The notes beneath the pieces were generated by a model. It saw nothing but the letters and a program-made list of their open reading frames with translations, made no database searches and had not been told where the DNA came from. Position numbers and translations under genes: made by a program. Positions 1 through 9,017 of a DNA stretch of 64,000 bases are shown here, in pieces. Source of the stretch: Mucilaginibacter ginsenosidivorax (GTDB lineage Bacteria > Bacteroidota > Bacteroidia > Sphingobacteriales > Sphingobacteriaceae); NCBI RefSeq assembly GCF_007971525.1, contig NZ_CP042437.1:4960001-5024000 (forward strand). Reading direction: 5' to 3'. The stretch's first letter is position 1. The number at the start of each line of letters is the position of its first letter.

Positions 1-82
1 TTTTACCGGCTTTTGCCAGCGTACGCGCAGCCATTAAACCGGCTGCACCGGCGCCAATGATCAATATATCGGTATCTTCCAT
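1..82 (-). CDS. FAD-dependent oxidoreductase, N-terminal end (partial)
   Basis: Only the first 27 codons lie in the window; the gene runs leftwards off the edge. The start is the ATG at 82. The first residues, MEDTDILIIGAGAAGLMAAR, form a beta strand followed by the GxGxxG dinucleotide-binding turn of the Rossmann fold used by FAD-dependent oxidoreductases and flavin amine oxidases. No catalytic domain is visible, so the substrate cannot be named. Confidence 0.8.
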   Translation of the reverse strand, partial: MEDTDILIIGAGAAGLMAARTLAKAGK

Positions 83-282
83 GGTATTATTATGGTTGGG
101 CAATGTAATTATTGTAATTATAGAATGCGGCATTTGTTTGTCAAATTTCCGGCGAAAACGGTAGCCCCATTCACCGACAAAATATCCTTGCTTACCGGGT
201 TGTTATACCCTGTTCGCCAATATTGCCTTGTTGTGCCTTATATAGCGCAGTACTTTTAGGGTATAATTTAAAACTTACGACG

Positions 283-684
283 ATGAACAACGATATAAAC
301 ACCCTGAACACCCCAAACAACAGCAAAGTAGCCGCAGGGGCAATTTTATTAGTAGCAGGCAGCCTTTTACTGATAAACCAATTCGATTTGTTTTTTATAC
401 CCGACTGGCTGTTTAGCTGGCCAATGTGGATGATTGCCTGGGGTACTTACATGGGTGCCAAATATAATTTCAGGAAACCCGCATGGATAATTGTTACCTT
501 GATTGGCGTTGCCTTTTTGCTCGACGAAAACATCCCCGATGCCGACCGCATAGTATGGCCACTGGCTATCATGGCCTTTGGCGCCTGGATGGTAGTTAAA
601 CCACGCAAACATACCGAAGAACACATTTTTACCCAGCCTAAACAGCCTTTCAATTTTGATAAGCCTGCCGGGCCCGAAGTATAA
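283..684 (+). CDS. LiaF/LiaI-like (DUF5668-type) membrane protein
   Basis: A 133-residue protein. I start it at the ATG at 283 rather than an upstream in-frame start at 223, because the segment before it does not look like protein and the downstream segment MNNDINTLNTPNN is a normal soluble lead. About four hydrophobic helices follow (roughly residues 15-35, 40-57, 64-80, 87-104), each pair separated by short loops, then a charged tail. This matches the four-helix domain in LiaF-like envelope-stress proteins of Bacteroidetes. It stands alone, followed by a terminator hairpin. Function is unproven. Confidence 0.65.
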   Translation: MNNDINTLNTPNNSKVAAGAILLVAGSLLLINQFDLFFIPDWLFSWPMWMIAWGTYMGAKYNFRKPAWIIVTLIGVAFLLDENIPDADRIVWPLAIMAFGAWMVVKPRKHTEEHIFTQPKQPFNFDKPAGPEV

Positions 685-713
685 CACATTTTGATTTAAT
701 AGTTTTGATTTGA

Positions 714-743
714 GGGAGGGCCTGTATAGGTTCTCCCTTTTTT
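714..743 (+). terminator. Intrinsic terminator after the LiaF-like gene
   Basis: GGGAG at 714 pairs with CTCCC at 733; inside the loop CCT pairs with AGG. Six T residues follow directly. The hairpin lies 30 bases after the stop codon of the preceding gene. Confidence 0.7.
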
Positions 744-1109
744 GCAGTTACGCGGTATTTATTGTGTGCAGGTAGCCTGGGGGAGGATGAAGCTGGATAC
801 AAAAGGTGATATTTTGTTATCAGCTGATTAAAACACTTGATTACAAGCCCTGGATTTTGCCTGCCTAAGCCCGAATATCGGCAAGGTTTTATGAGCCAGT
901 GTAATTGAGGTAAGAAAAACAGAAACGAAAAACAATATAGCGCGCTCCATTTCGGATTTCCAACACCGAAGTTTTTCCTTCGTTAAACGGAAAAGTCCGG
1001 GCAATACAACACCAACTCACCATTCAGGTAATTGCCATAAATTTTAATGATTTTCGATTGTTGAGTTAAAAAATATTTATTAGATTGCAGTACAACCAGT
1101 TAACCTTTT
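744..1109. other. Intergenic region without recognised gene
   Basis: No convincing ORF, RNA or repeat is visible here. The AT-rich last 90 bases presumably hold the promoter of the secreted-protein gene at 1110, but I see no clear TAnnTTTG box. Confidence 0.4.
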
Positions 1110-2717
1110 ATGAAACGCGTATTTTTTGCCTGCCTGCTGATGGCGGCCCTTTTTGTTGATGCCCAAACTGCTACAGTAACACTTTCCAATAAATTTGAGT
1201 TAAAGGACCGCGGCCTTGGCGATGCTACCGGAAGTACCTGCCGCCTGGGCAATTTTTTTTACTGCATGCAGTACGATTATAAAAGTATGCAGTTTGCCAT
1301 ATACCCACGGCTAAACGATAAAAAATATAACATTAGCCTTTACCGCTATACGGCCGATATGAAAGAGGTTGCTAAAGCCGCGCTGAACAAAGGAAAAAAG
1401 GAATTTGGCCCGTTTGCGCCGCAAGCCATTATATTGAACAATAAATTACTGTTGTTTTATTACCATGCACAGGATGATGGGTCGGTAAAATTGTTATTAA
1501 CCACCATAGAGCCCGAAACCCTTACCGAAACCGGCGTTAAAGAATTGTACACCATGCATGTAAAAAATGTAAGTACTTTTGAAACAGACGGAGTTATTGC
1601 GCATAACCAGCTAAGCCTGGTATTGTCGCCCAATCAAAAGGAATTGTTGGTAACGCAATCGGGTAATACCAACGAGATTTTTACCTGTATCATTAATGAT
1701 AATAACACGGTGGTTAAGCCCGCTGTTACCGTTATTAAAAACAATATCCAGGATATGGCCATACAAAACGGGTTTCTGGACAACCAGGAGAATAAATGCC
1801 TTAGCTATACCTACACTATCAATAAATTATACAAGCGGGGTGTGCTGGTGTTAAACAATAAGGGCACGGAGGCATTTATGGATTTCAACACCGGATCAAA
1901 GGAGTGGGAATCCAATAAATTGTCGTTTCATATGTCAAATGATAATGCTACACTGTACATATATGCCAACTATTATGGCGATTATATGGACGACGGCGTA
2001 TTGCTGAGCACCTTAAACCTGCAGCAGCTTACTTACGGCCCCGTCCAGTTTTTTGCATACGCCAATGATATTAAGGAAAAGCTATATAAAATGGGTTTCG
2101 GCGTTAAAGGCAAGGATACGTATACGGTTAAACGTGTTGATTATGCCTGTACAGAATTGGACGACGGAACGCTTGCATTAACAGGATACCCCTCTGTTAC
2201 ATCATCAAGTATGCGCATGAAGCCAACCATCATGAATACAAATACCCTGCCGGCAAGCGGTACAAGCCACACAGCTCAGTATCAAACTGTCGATATTTCT
2301 ATCGCCGGCCCTATCATTAATGTGTTTTTAAAAGGAGGGCAAAGTAAATTTGGCTTGTTATACCGCAAACAGCCCGATACAGAAACATCGGGCTATATAC
2401 CTGTTGCTTATAAAAACAAGCTGGTTTGTATTTATTGCGACAGTAAAAAGAACCTGGAACTGGGGCAGGATGAGAAGGTAAAAGGGAAGGAGCAACCATC
2501 GGATATGGTGCTGGTAAAAGCCGTTGTAGCGGCCGACGGTACCGTAATAAGCCGCGAACAAATAGCCGATACCCCCTTTGGCTCAAACTATTATTACATG
2601 GACTATAACAAGCAGCTCACAAATACATCATACCTGATCCCGATAGGGCGGCAAAGGCTAAACATGGCAAGATATTATACCGAAATTGTACAATGGGCCA
2701 ATGTTGAGGTGAAATAG
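1110..2717 (+). CDS. Secreted protein of unknown function
   Basis: A 535-residue protein beginning with a clear Sec signal peptide (MKRVFFACLLMAALFVDAQT, cleavage probably after A18). The mature part is rich in aromatic and polar residues with many short strand-like segments (YNISLYRYTADMKEV, KLLLTTIEPETLT), suggesting a beta-propeller or similar all-beta exported protein. I do not recognise a named family or catalytic motif. It is flanked by gaps on both sides, so it is probably a single-gene unit. Confidence 0.7.
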   Translation: MKRVFFACLLMAALFVDAQTATVTLSNKFELKDRGLGDATGSTCRLGNFFYCMQYDYKSMQFAIYPRLNDKKYNISLYRYTADMKEVAKAALNKGKKEFGPFAPQAIILNNKLLLFYYHAQDDGSVKLLLTTIEPETLTETGVKELYTMHVKNVSTFETDGVIAHNQLSLVLSPNQKELLVTQSGNTNEIFTCIINDNNTVVKPAVTVIKNNIQDMAIQNGFLDNQENKCLSYTYTINKLYKRGVLVLNNKGTEAFMDFNTGSKEWESNKLSFHMSNDNATLYIYANYYGDYMDDGVLLSTLNLQQLTYGPVQFFAYANDIKEKLYKMGFGVKGKDTYTVKRVDYACTELDDGTLALTGYPSVTSSSMRMKPTIMNTNTLPASGTSHTAQYQTVDISIAGPIINVFLKGGQSKFGLLYRKQPDTETSGYIPVAYKNKLVCIYCDSKKNLELGQDEKVKGKEQPSDMVLVKAVVAADGTVISREQIADTPFGSNYYYMDYNKQLTNTSYLIPIGRQRLNMARYYTEIVQWANVEVK

Positions 2718-2855
2718 GGCAGCTGCCGGTTTCTGGTAGTGGGGCTATTAAACGGGTGCGCGTTTGGCAAAGCAATTGCTTACGGTGTTATAAATTTAGC
2801 CTGCACTTCATACCTTTGCTAAGTATAACCCCATCAACCCCAAAATTAACGTGCC

Positions 2856-3143
2856 ATGAATACCCTATCTGAATTTAAATCATCGTTAAACTTAAACCAG
2901 CCCGGCCCCGATTTATCCGTGCAGTTAAAAAGCCTTTGGTATGATGGCAAAGGCGACTGGCACCTTGCGCATGCGCAGGTCGACCAGTTGAATGATAAGG
3001 CATCAGCATGGGTGCATGCCTATTTGCACCGTAAAGAAGGCGACACCTGGAATGCCGATTACTGGTACAACAGGGCAGGGCAAACCCGGCCTAACGTATC
3101 GCTTAGCGAGGAATGGGAGCAACTGGTGCAGCACTTTCTTTAA
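2856..3143 (+). CDS. Small conserved protein, unknown function
   Basis: A 95-residue soluble protein starting at ATG 2856. It has a helical repeat-like pattern with many Trp, His and Ala residues (GKGDWHLAHAQVDQ, DTWNADYWYNRAGQ), reminiscent of one and a half TPR-like helical hairpins. No signal peptide or membrane segment. The A-rich stretch just before the ATG is typical of Bacteroidetes starts. I recognise the general type as a conserved hypothetical but no function. Confidence 0.65.
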   Translation: MNTLSEFKSSLNLNQPGPDLSVQLKSLWYDGKGDWHLAHAQVDQLNDKASAWVHAYLHRKEGDTWNADYWYNRAGQTRPNVSLSEEWEQLVQHFL

Positions 3144-3401
3144 CCGCAAACTGCGCGATAAAAATGGCGGAGTAGGCAGTTGCTTCCCAGGCTAAAGGAT
3201 CAATATCAATAAATTAAAAGACTGACAGGCTGCTCCAGAGGAAAAGACAGCAATATAGCTTTTGGATGCAATCCAAAACTAACCAGAGTATCGGGGTTTT
3301 TGTTTAGGGGATCCCCAGCAATAATGATGGAAATGGATACCGGCCTGGTGCTTAAGGTTTTGCGCAGTATGAATATGAGCCCGTGTCAGCAGGCATTGTC
3401 C

Positions 3402-3506
3402 CGTTCGCACACGTACTGTACTGTATCATATCCGAACGCTTTCGTAGTCTTGTTGTTTTGTTAAGTATTTGATTTTTAAATGTTTAAAATACGGGCACAA
3501 TGTTGG
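3402..3506 (+). promoter_or_regulatory. Possible enhancer-like dyad and -24/-12-like element before the ABC permease
   Basis: The gap 3144-3535 has no gene. In it, CGTTCG at 3402-3407 and CGAACG at 3433-3438 form an inverted pair around a GTACTGTACTG stretch. Further down, GGGCAC at 3493 and TTGG at 3503 resemble a degenerate sigma-54 (RpoN) -24/-12 promoter, about 30 bases before the ATG of the permease gene. The spacing is one base short of consensus and the -12 box has G instead of C, so this is a suggestion only. Confidence 0.3.
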
Positions 3507-3535
3507 TTACACTAATAGCTTAAAATCCAGTTATT

Positions 3536-5941
3536 ATGCTTAAAAATTACTTGCTGGTTGCTTTCCGCAACCTCACTAAAAACAAAGCCTTTTCGTTTAT
3601 TAATATTGTGGGGCTGGCCATTGGTATGGCCGCATGCCTTTTAATTTTGCAGTATGTTACGTTTGAACTGAGCTTTGATAATTTTCAGGCTAAGAAGGAT
3701 CGTATTTACCGCATTAACCAGGACCGTTTTAATAATGGCAAATTAAGTACGCGCTGGGCAGGCGGGGCTTTTGCACCGGGAACGGAGTTTAAAAACGATT
3801 TGCCCGAGGTGGAAGATATGGTGAAATTATCACCTGCGGGCGATATTTTGCTGAGTTATAAGGATCAGAAAATGACGGTTGCCAATAATTATTTTGTGGG
3901 CAATTCGTTCTTCAATATTTTCTCGTACAAATTACTAAGTGGCGACCCTAAAACTGCCCTGGCCGAGCCCAATACGGTTGTTATATCGCGCAGTGTGGCC
4001 AAAAAGCTGTTTAACAACCAAAACCCCGTTGGCCAAAACATTACTATTTATAACGATAAGGGAATGAAGGTTACCGGCGTAATGGAGGATATGCCCGAAA
4101 ATACACATATGAAACTGGATTTTTTACAGTCGTGGGCTACCTTATCAAAAATTTACGCGCCGGGTATTGATAACCAGTGGATGAACGATGGCTGCACTAC
4201 CTACTTGCTGCTTAAGCCGGGTGTAAATCCAAGGGCTTTAGAAGCTAAGTTTATCCCCATTGTAAAAAAGGCGTATGATAAATACAAAGGCTCGGGCGAA
4301 AGCGGCATCTATACGTTGCAGCCGGTAAGCAGCATTCACCTGTACTCCAACCTGATGTTTGAACTGCAGCCCAACGGCGATGGTAATTCTGTTTACCTGC
4401 TGTTGGGTATAGCCATATTTGTAATTATTATAGCCTGGATAAATTATATTAACCTGGCCACCGCCAAGGGGATAGGCCGGGCCAAAGAGGTTGGTGTACG
4501 TAAAACATTAGGCTCGGCAAAGAAACAGCTTATTGTACAGTTTATGCTGGAGGCGGGGTTGCTTAACCTGCTGGCGCTGCTGCTGGCGGTTATACTCATT
4601 ATTGTTTTTTTGCCCGTTTTTGCCAATATATCGGGCCTGCATGTTAGCTTTAGTTTGTTTTTAAACCCGGTATTCTGGATAACTGTAGCGGGTATATTGC
4701 TGGCGGGCTCGTTTTTTTCGGGCTTTTACCCGGCTATGGTGCTGTCATCTTTTAAACCTGTTGAGGTGATGAAGGGTAAACTATCGGCATCGCCGCGAGG
4801 TATAATTTTGCGCAAGGGGATGGTGGTTTTCCAGTTTGCGGCATCAATTTTCCTGCTGATTGGTTCGCTCACAGTGTTCAGGCAAATTCAGTATATGCAA
4901 AACCAAAGTCTGGGTATTAATATTGATCAAACCATTGTGGTTAAACCGCCGATAGCCAAAATAGATTCGTTTTACCGCAACATGAAGGCTTTTAAAAACA
5001 ACATCCTTACTAACCCGGCTATTAAAGGGATGACCGTATCGACCACGGTGCCTGGTGAGCCGGTGGCCTGGAACGCGGGTGGCATTAAGCCCCACGGCGC
5101 CGATCAGTCGCAAGGCAAACAATACCGCGTTATTGCCGGCGACCAGGAATACCTCACTTTTTACGATATGAAGCTGCTTGCCGGTCGCAGGTTTTCGGCC
5201 CAGTTTACTACCGATACGGCTTCGGTAGTGTTTAACGAAAAGGCCATTCACCAAATGGGTTTTGATAAGCCCGAACAGGCCATAGGCAAACAAATTGATT
5301 TTTGGGGCAAAACTTATACTATAGTTGGTGTTGTTGAAAATTTTCATCAGCAATCATTACGGGATGATTACGACGCTTTGATTTTTAGATGTATCCCGGA
5401 TTTACGCAACCAGGTATCTATTAAAATAAGCACAGCCAATATTCAGCAAACATTGGCTGGGTTGAAAACAGACTGGAAAACATATTTTCCAAATGATCAG
5501 TTTGATTATTTTTTCCTGGATGAGCACTTTAACAAGCAATACCAGGCCGATAAGCGTTTTGGCCAGGTGTTTGGCGTATTTACATTCATAGCCATATTTG
5601 TTGCCTGCCTGGGGTTATTTGGTTTGGTATCATACACCATTGTACAACGCACCAAAGAGATAGGCATCAGGAAGGTACTTGGGGCTACTGTAACTAATAT
5701 TTTGCAGCTGCTTTATAAGGATTTTGCCCTGTTGGTAGTAGTTGCTTTTGTTGTATCGGCACCGCTGGCATGGTATGCCATTAACAAATGGCTGCAAACC
5801 TACTCGTTCCGGCTCAGCATCAATTGGATTTTGTTTGTAATACCATTTATAGTGGTATTCATCATCGCCTTTGTTACGGTATCGTTACTAACTGTAAAAG
5901 CCGCATTGATGAACCCGGTTAAGAGTTTAAAAACGGAGTAG
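3536..5941 (+). CDS. FtsX/MacB-type ABC transporter permease
   Basis: An 801-residue inner-membrane permease with two FtsX-like units, the fused form common in Bacteroidetes. Order: cytoplasmic lead MLKNYLLVAFRNLTKNKAFS, first TM helix (about 20-42), MacB periplasmic core domain (about 50-250), three TM helices with the FtsX signature GRAKEVGVRKTLGSAKKQL (about 312-330), TM near 430-450, second periplasmic core domain (450-660), and three last TM helices with QRTKEIGIRKVLGAT. This family moves lipids, lipoproteins or antimicrobial peptides, or does mechanotransmission, together with a separate ATPase. No ATPase gene is adjacent, so the partner is unknown. Confidence 0.9.
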   Translation: MLKNYLLVAFRNLTKNKAFSFINIVGLAIGMAACLLILQYVTFELSFDNFQAKKDRIYRINQDRFNNGKLSTRWAGGAFAPGTEFKNDLPEVEDMVKLSPAGDILLSYKDQKMTVANNYFVGNSFFNIFSYKLLSGDPKTALAEPNTVVISRSVAKKLFNNQNPVGQNITIYNDKGMKVTGVMEDMPENTHMKLDFLQSWATLSKIYAPGIDNQWMNDGCTTYLLLKPGVNPRALEAKFIPIVKKAYDKYKGSGESGIYTLQPVSSIHLYSNLMFELQPNGDGNSVYLLLGIAIFVIIIAWINYINLATAKGIGRAKEVGVRKTLGSAKKQLIVQFMLEAGLLNLLALLLAVILIIVFLPVFANISGLHVSFSLFLNPVFWITVAGILLAGSFFSGFYPAMVLSSFKPVEVMKGKLSASPRGIILRKGMVVFQFAASIFLLIGSLTVFRQIQYMQNQSLGINIDQTIVVKPPIAKIDSFYRNMKAFKNNILTNPAIKGMTVSTTVPGEPVAWNAGGIKPHGADQSQGKQYRVIAGDQEYLTFYDMKLLAGRRFSAQFTTDTASVVFNEKAIHQMGFDKPEQAIGKQIDFWGKTYTIVGVVENFHQQSLRDDYDALIFRCIPDLRNQVSIKISTANIQQTLAGLKTDWKTYFPNDQFDYFFLDEHFNKQYQADKRFGQVFGVFTFIAIFVACLGLFGLVSYTIVQRTKEIGIRKVLGATVTNILQLLYKDFALLVVVAFVVSAPLAWYAINKWLQTYSFRLSINWILFVIPFIVVFIIAFVTVSLLTVKAALMNPVKSLKTE

Positions 5942-5979
5942 TTTGTGTAAGGTTGCGAACCAGGCATATTTTTAATACC

Positions 5980-6010
5980 ACAAAGCCCCGGCTATTGCCA
6001 GGGCTTTGTT
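5980..6010. terminator. Bidirectional terminator between ABC permease and gap
   Basis: ACAAAGCCC at 5980 pairs with GGGCTTTGT at 6001 around a GGCTATTGCC inner hairpin. It lies between two convergent stop codons and has T runs on one strand and A-rich sequence on the other, fitting use in both directions. Confidence 0.75.
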
Positions 6011-6039
6011 AGTTTAAATTAATGTTGGGAAAAGGGAAA

Positions 6040-7035
6040 TTAGAATTTACCTAATTCCTGAACAAGGTCAATCAGTTTGTTTGAGTAACCCCACTCGTTA
6101 TCGTACCATGATACCACTTTAACAAAGTTATCATTAAGGCCGATACCTGCTTTTGCATCAAAAATTGATGTGCGTGCGTCGCCTTTAAAGTCTTCAGATA
6201 CTACTTCGTCTTCGGTGTAACCTAAAATGCCTTTTAATTCGCCCTCTGATGCTGCTTTCATAGCTGCTTTGATGGCTTCGTATGATGCACCTTTTTTCAA
6301 ACGTACGGTTAAGTCAACAACAGATACGTCGGCAACTGGTACGCGTAACGACATACCGGTTAATTTGCCTTTTAACTGAGGTAAAACTAAACCAACTGCT
6401 TTAGCAGCGCCTGTTGATGAAGGGATGATGTTTTGGTAAGCACCACGGCCACCTCTCCAGTCTTTAGCACTTGGGCCATCAACTGTTTTTTGAGTAGCTG
6501 TAACAGCATGTACAGTGGTCATTAAGCCTTCTTCGATACCAAAGTTATCATCCAATACTTTAGCAATAGGTGCTAAACAGTTGGTGGTACATGAAGCATT
6601 TGAAACGATATTTTGATCGGCTTTCAGTTCTTTATGGTTAACACCCATTACAAATGTAGGGGTATCATCTTTTGCGGGTGCGCTCATTACAACTTTTTTA
6701 GCACCTGCATCAATATGTTTTTGAGCAGTTTCCTGGGTAAGGAACAAGCCTGTTGATTCGATAACAACTTCAGCACCTACTTCGCCCCATTTAAGGTTAG
6801 CAGGGTCTTTTTCGGCAGTAACACGGATGGTTTTACCGTTTACAACCAAATGACCGCCTTCAACAGCAATAGTGCCTTTGAATGGTCCGTGAGTTGAATC
6901 GTATTTTAACATGTAAGCCATGTAATCTGGCTCAACCAGGTCATTAATACCAACAACTTCAATGTCGGATCTTTCAATTGCGGCCCTGAATGCCAGGCGG
7001 CCAATACGGCCGAAACCGTTAATTCCTATTTTCAT
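6040..7035 (-). CDS. gap: Glyceraldehyde-3-phosphate dehydrogenase, type I
   Basis: A 331-residue cytoplasmic enzyme that oxidises glyceraldehyde-3-phosphate to 1,3-bisphosphoglycerate with NAD and phosphate. Visible: nucleotide-binding turn GFGRIGR (7-13), D32 in IND which favours NAD over NADP, the active-site motif SNASCTTNCLAP with nucleophile C149, the general base H176 in TTVHAVTA, and the C-terminal WYDNEWGYS. Length is normal. It is the last gene of a three-gene operon with pfkA and a BadF-like gene, six bases after the previous stop, and ends at a terminator. Confidence 0.97.
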   Translation of the reverse strand: MKIGINGFGRIGRLAFRAAIERSDIEVVGINDLVEPDYMAYMLKYDSTHGPFKGTIAVEGGHLVVNGKTIRVTAEKDPANLKWGEVGAEVVIESTGLFLTQETAQKHIDAGAKKVVMSAPAKDDTPTFVMGVNHKELKADQNIVSNASCTTNCLAPIAKVLDDNFGIEEGLMTTVHAVTATQKTVDGPSAKDWRGGRGAYQNIIPSSTGAAKAVGLVLPQLKGKLTGMSLRVPVADVSVVDLTVRLKKGASYEAIKAAMKAASEGELKGILGYTEDEVVSEDFKGDARTSIFDAKAGIGLNDNFVKVVSWYDNEWGYSNKLIDLVQELGKF

Positions 7036-7041
7036 GATTTT

Positions 7042-7890
7042 TTAATTTTTATTTGAATAGTAGGTTAATAAATTATTTATGGGTTCTTTTATAATGTTGG
7101 TTATCTGCAAATTGGCTTCGGCAGCGCTTTCATATAAAAGTTCCTGAAAATTGGCAGCAACCGTACCCACAAAATGGATTGAGGACTCGGGATGTTGCTG
7201 ATGTAAAGGTACTAAATATGTAGAAATTAGGCTGCTAAATCCTTTTTTTATGACGCTTTGGAGATGATGATCGGTACGGTTTTCCAGGTAAAAATCGGCA
7301 AACGAACTCAGGAATAAGGCCGGTTGCTTTTGGCGGTAAACTTTCTCTAAAAGCGTTTTGCGGTCGGCATCGTATTTATGGATAAACTTTTTGCGGATGC
7401 CTGCCGGCAGGGTTTCGTTCATGAAACCTTTAATAAGCTGCCTGCCCAGCCAGTTGCTGCTGCCCTCATCGGCCAGTATATAGCCCAGGCCGTAGTTGTT
7501 GGGGGCAACTTTTTTACCATCGTAATAAGCCGCGTTTGAGCCGCTGCCGCAAATACTTACAATACCGGGCGAGTTTTTGCAGCAGGCAATAGCCGCGGCG
7601 GTTATATCATGATCAACCGTTACCTTACCGAACTTGAAAAATGCCGAAAGCGCGTTGTATACAACCGCCTTGCGTTCATCTGACGATGCACCTGCGCCAA
7701 AAAAGTAAATGCGCTTTATCTCTTCGGCGTGGTGAATAAGGTTGATGTTTTTATTGAGGAGTTGCAGGATATGCTTTTCGTCGTTAAAGTAGGGATTGAT
7801 GCCATTGGTTTTAAAGGAAGCAATAGTTCTTCCTTTATCGGCCAGGCGCCAATGTGCAAAATACGAACCGCTATAAACTACTGCAATCAT
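7042..7890 (-). CDS. BadF/BadG-type sugar kinase paralogue, probably catalytically degenerate
   Basis: A 282-residue actin-fold (ASKHA) protein of the BadF/BadG/N-acetylglucosamine kinase family. Compared with the intact paralogue at 9946-10806, the phosphate-1 loop DGGSTKT is replaced by YSGSYFA, losing the Asp and the Thr/Lys that position ATP phosphates. The VDHDITAAA, CGSGSNA and DEGSSNW segments, matching HDLLAAA, LGTGTNT and DEGSGCY of the paralogue, are kept. It sits between pfkA (3-base gap) and gap (6-base gap) in one operon, so it is presumably co-expressed with glycolysis. It may be a sensor or regulatory pseudokinase; weak kinase activity cannot be excluded. Confidence 0.8.
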   Translation of the reverse strand: MIAVVYSGSYFAHWRLADKGRTIASFKTNGINPYFNDEKHILQLLNKNINLIHHAEEIKRIYFFGAGASSDERKAVVYNALSAFFKFGKVTVDHDITAAAIACCKNSPGIVSICGSGSNAAYYDGKKVAPNNYGLGYILADEGSSNWLGRQLIKGFMNETLPAGIRKKFIHKYDADRKTLLEKVYRQKQPALFLSSFADFYLENRTDHHLQSVIKKGFSSLISTYLVPLHQQHPESSIHFVGTVAANFQELLYESAAEANLQITNIIKEPINNLLTYYSNKN

Positions 7891-7893
7891 TAA

Positions 7894-8880
7894 TTATATT
7901 GATAATATATCAACCATTTGCAAAAGGTCTGCTTCCAGCTTAAACTCATGGTGGTTAAGCGCTTCTTCTAAACTGGTTAGCAAAATATGATTGGCCTGCA
8001 AACCTACCATTTTTTGCGTTTCGCCTGCTATCAAAGCGTTAACTGCTGCAAAGCCCAAACGGCTGCCCAAAATCCTGTCGAAACTGGATGGGCTGCCCCC
8101 TCTTTGCAAGTGGCCTAATATAGTTACTTTAATGTCGTAGTTTTTAACTTCTTTTTGTACCGCTTTTGCCACGTCATACACACCGCCATTCTTATCGCCT
8201 TCGGCCACAATAACTATGCTTGATGATTTTTTATTCATCTCGCCTTCTTTGAGGTTTTTGATCAGATCGGCAATGGCTGTTTGTTTTTCGGGTAGTAAAA
8301 TGGCCTCGGCGCCGCATGAAATGCCTGCACGCAGGGCAATAGCGCCCGAATCGCGACCCATTACTTCGATGAAGAAAAGGCGGTCATGCGCATCGGCCGT
8401 ATCGCGAATTTTATCGATAGCTTCAATAACGGTATTGGTAGCGGTGTCAAAGCCCAGCGTATAAGTTGAGCCGCAAAGGTCGTTATCGATAGTGCCCGGA
8501 ACGCCAATTACGGCAATATCAGGGTATTTTTTTGAAAAACGCAGGGCGCCGGTAAAGGTGCCATCGCCGCCAATTACTACAAGCGCATCAATGCCGTGCT
8601 CTTTTAAATGTTTGTAAGCAGTGGCCATGCCTTCATCTTCTTTAAATGGCAGGCAGCGGGCGGTTTTTAATATGGTACCCCCTAAATTCAGTATATTACT
8701 TACCGACCGCTTGTTCATATCGTACATGTCGTTCTCGATAAGTCCTTTATAACCCTGGCGTACACCCACCACCTCAAGGCCATTATATAGTGCTGTACGA
8801 ACAACGGCGCGGATACAAGGGTTCATGCCCGGTGCATCGCCGCCCGAAGTTAAAACAGCAATTTTTGAAATTTTCTGCAT
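7894..8880 (-). CDS. pfkA: ATP-dependent 6-phosphofructokinase
   Basis: A 328-residue cytoplasmic enzyme that phosphorylates fructose-6-phosphate with ATP, the committed step of glycolysis. Visible: ATP-site TSGGDAPGMN (11-20), GGDGTF (104-109) with the Gly that marks ATP rather than pyrophosphate users, and the catalytic PGTIDND (128-134, base D132). The segment FIEVMGRDSGAIALR binds substrate and GHLQRGGSPS is typical near the C-terminus. It is the first gene of the pfkA/BadF-like/gap operon and is divergent from the Nudix-type regulator at 9018. Confidence 0.96.
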   Translation of the reverse strand: MQKISKIAVLTSGGDAPGMNPCIRAVVRTALYNGLEVVGVRQGYKGLIENDMYDMNKRSVSNILNLGGTILKTARCLPFKEDEGMATAYKHLKEHGIDALVVIGGDGTFTGALRFSKKYPDIAVIGVPGTIDNDLCGSTYTLGFDTATNTVIEAIDKIRDTADAHDRLFFIEVMGRDSGAIALRAGISCGAEAILLPEKQTAIADLIKNLKEGEMNKKSSSIVIVAEGDKNGGVYDVAKAVQKEVKNYDIKVTILGHLQRGGSPSSFDRILGSRLGFAAVNALIAGETQKMVGLQANHILLTSLEEALNHHEFKLEADLLQMVDILSI

Positions 8881-8916
8881 TTTTACACTACTAAATTTGT
8901 GCTACGAAGATACAGT

Positions 8917-8929
8917 GTGTAAATTACAC
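8917..8929. promoter_or_regulatory. Candidate operator between pfkA and the NrtR-like regulator
   Basis: GTGTAA-A-TTACAC is a perfect 6+1+6 dyad in the 137-base divergent gap. Its position, 37 bases before pfkA and 89 before the regulator start, would suit control of both genes by the adjacent winged-helix regulator. No second copy was noticed in the window. Confidence 0.35.
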
Positions 8930-9017
8930 CATTAAATTTATTTGTTTTTTTTTAGATTAGAAATTAACGTCATATATTTAAACTGTAAACTAAATCCCGA
9001 TAACTATTTTGGAACTA

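Noticed and set aside
4844..5353. 169-codon ORF on the minus strand
   Set aside because: Inside the FtsX/MacB permease gene; no recognisable protein.
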